Source: Candidatus Woesearchaeota archaeon (GTDB lineage: Archaea > Nanobdellota > Nanobdellia > Woesearchaeales > J091). From it: 5,785 bases of DNA. Below the pieces are notes generated by a model that made no database searches, was not told the origin of the DNA, and saw only the letters and a list, made by a program, of their open reading frames with translations. Position 1 is the stretch's first letter. Each line of letters begins with the position of its first letter. Positions 4,625 to 5,785 of the stretch are shown here, piece after piece. The DNA lies in the NCBI GenBank assembly GCA_003695045.1, contig RFJB01000047.1, positions 1 to 5,785 on the forward strand. The letters run 5' to 3'. The position numbers and the translations under genes are program-made.

Positions 4625-5662
4625 ATGTCAGGCGCGCAAAGCATAGAAAACCGGCTGAAAGAGTATTATGAAAGCGCAAAGAGCCCGTCTCAGAAGATGA
4701 GCGCCCTGAAAGAATACGATTTGGCGCGAAGAAAGCTGGAAAAAACAGGAAACGAACTGCCCGAAGAACTTCTCATAGAAGGCCACCAGCTCTTTCTTGA
4801 CGGCCTGGTCGACTACTACATAAGCAATATCGCTCCAGGAAAGATTGAGGAAACCGCAGAACAAAGAATCCTGGCATGGAGCATTGGCAAACTTCTGGCT
4901 GACTACGACGCGGTGCTTAGAAACAGACGGGAACTGAAGAAAGTAAGGGAGATCTCCCCCGACATAGACAAAGAAGCAAAAGAAATGCACGAGCTGCAGG
5001 TTGAAGAAGCGCTGTTCAGGCCGGGAGAAAATGAAAAGGAGAAAGCGTATCTTATCCTGCCAAAGCTTCCCAACATAGGGCAGAGGAATATTGGAGGAGG
5101 GAAAATTGTGGAGCTTTCATGGCCAAACCCTGAATTTTTCGGGAAGAAAGTTTACGCGACCAAGCCGTATCACGAATCACCCATCAGGGACCTGAACAAA
5201 ATAAAGAAACACCTCAGAATGATGGGGGCAGAGATTTACGACAAGAGCACCGACGAGTTCGGAGGTCCTGTAGACATCGTTCTTGTTCCAACGATGAACT
5301 CGGAGACAAAAAGAAAGTATTCAAAGTCGCAACTGGTGCCATATGAGAAATTTGCCCGAACAGTGGAGAACTATCTCCCGGAAGTTATTCCTGCAGGAAT
5401 AAAAGGCAAGGTTAGAATGATGTGGGCGGTGCGCCCCCGCGAAACAGGACCGGACATTGCCACGGAGAATAAGAAGTTTTACAATCTACAATACGCCATG
5501 AACAAAACTTTTCTGCCTGAAATAAGAAATCTTGACCTTCCGAGAGGGGTTGAAACGCTCGTAAAACAAAACATCGAGTCCCTCATTAAGGACGTTGCCG
5601 ATTTCTACATTCCGCACGGAAGCAACAGCGTGATATACAAACTCAGGCACAGTCGGCTTTAG
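4625..5662 (+). CDS. Hypothetical protein, helical N-terminus and alpha/beta C-terminal part
   Basis: This 345-residue protein belongs to no family I recognise. There is no signal peptide or membrane segment, so it is probably cytoplasmic. Residues 1-135 are charged and predicted helical (ENRLKEYYESAKSPSQ, then ARRKLEKTG and RNRRELKKVREI). Residues 140-345 alternate strand-like stretches (KAYLILPKLPN, KIVELSWPNPEFFGKKVYA, GGPVDIVLVPTM, GKVRMMWAVRPRE) with helices (RDLNKIKKHLRMMGAEIY, VETLVKQNIESLIKDVADFY) and end in a basic tail (KLRHSRL). No nucleotide-binding loop or cysteine cluster is visible; it contains no Cys at all. The start at 4625 has a Shine-Dalgarno sequence and a good BRE/TATA promoter. 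It is transcribed divergently from tyrS, and both proteins have long charged helical N-termini, but I found no convincing similarity between them. Coding quality is clear; the function is unknown. Confidence 0.8.
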   Translation: MSGAQSIENRLKEYYESAKSPSQKMSALKEYDLARRKLEKTGNELPEELLIEGHQLFLDGLVDYYISNIAPGKIEETAEQRILAWSIGKLLADYDAVLRNRRELKKVREISPDIDKEAKEMHELQVEEALFRPGENEKEKAYLILPKLPNIGQRNIGGGKIVELSWPNPEFFGKKVYATKPYHESPIRDLNKIKKHLRMMGAEIYDKSTDEFGGPVDIVLVPTMNSETKRKYSKSQLVPYEKFARTVENYLPEVIPAGIKGKVRMMWAVRPRETGPDIATENKKFYNLQYAMNKTFLPEIRNLDLPRGVETLVKQNIESLIKDVADFYIPHGSNSVIYKLRHSRL

Positions 5663-5670
5663 AATTACAA

Positions 5671-5785
5671 TTACATGTCCGTTGCGAGCCGCCTCGCTTT
5701 CGGAACATAATTGAACAACCTTCCCTGAGATGCTTTTCCGCAACCCAGAAAGTCCCCGCCGGACCTGACAATCTGAAATCCGGAG
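5671..5785 (-). CDS. Probable C-terminal end of a minus-strand gene, cut by window edge
   Basis: One reverse frame is open from the window edge to a TAA at 5671-5673, giving 37 residues that end GRLFNYVPKARRLATDM. The composition (Gly, basic and aromatic residues) is protein-like. The position, eight bases past the convergent 345-residue gene, suits the compact layout. Other reverse frames are also open across this short stretch, so the call is tentative and no family is recognised. Confidence 0.4.
   Translation of the reverse strand, partial: SGFQIVRSGGDFLGCGKASQGRLFNYVPKARRLATDM

Noticed and set aside
5486..5743. Minus-strand frame of 85 codons overlapping the end of the 345-residue gene
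   Set aside because: Most of it is antisense to a well-supported gene and no promoter is visible. The neighbouring reverse frame ending at 5671 fits the layout better.

Overview
The window looks archaeal. Genes are preceded by TATA boxes, one with a clear BRE, at archaeal distances from the start codon, and I see no bacterial -35/-10 pairs. Two genes (the amidotransferase and the SET protein) have a TATA box centred about 26-27 bases from the ATG, which implies leaderless mRNAs. Others have Shine-Dalgarno (SD) sequences such as AGGAGG and GAGGAG. Compact genes, AGA/AGG arginine codons and an archaeal-style membrane-anchored winged-helix regulator agree with this. The lineage cannot be fixed from the sequence; an uncultivated archaeon, possibly of the DPANN type, is a guess.

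Layout. (1) At 1-339, minus strand, is the N-terminal half of a free-standing class I glutamine amidotransferase, cut by the window edge. (2) At 423-842, minus strand, is a two-TM protein with a His/Met-containing external loop and a C-terminal winged helix-turn-helix. (3) At 893-1264, minus strand, is a small membrane-anchored protein with three Met-His repeats. Genes 2 and 3 begin with similar membrane segments and may form a metal-related sensor/binding pair. (4) At 1265-1444 is a divergent intergenic region with an imperfect 21/22-base direct repeat, two inverted repeats and two gene starts. (5) At 1445-1849, plus strand, is a compact SET-domain methyltransferase, convergent with and overlapping the next gene by 14 bases. 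(6) At 1836-4367, minus strand, is an 843-residue tyrosyl-tRNA synthetase of the bacterial type (HLGH, KMSKS and a C-terminal S4 domain). It carries a helical N-terminal extension of about 300 residues and an insertion of about 120 residues. (7) At 4368-4624 is a divergent promoter region with a long leader for tyrS. (8) At 4625-5662, plus strand, is a 345-residue protein of unknown family. (9) At 5671-5785, minus strand, is a probable C-terminal fragment of a further gene.

The most unusual items are the enlarged bacterial-type TyrRS in an archaeal context, the Met-His repeat protein beside a membrane-anchored regulator with a His/Met loop, and the long direct repeat between that module and the SET gene. 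Functional links between these genes are inference from adjacency and sequence features.
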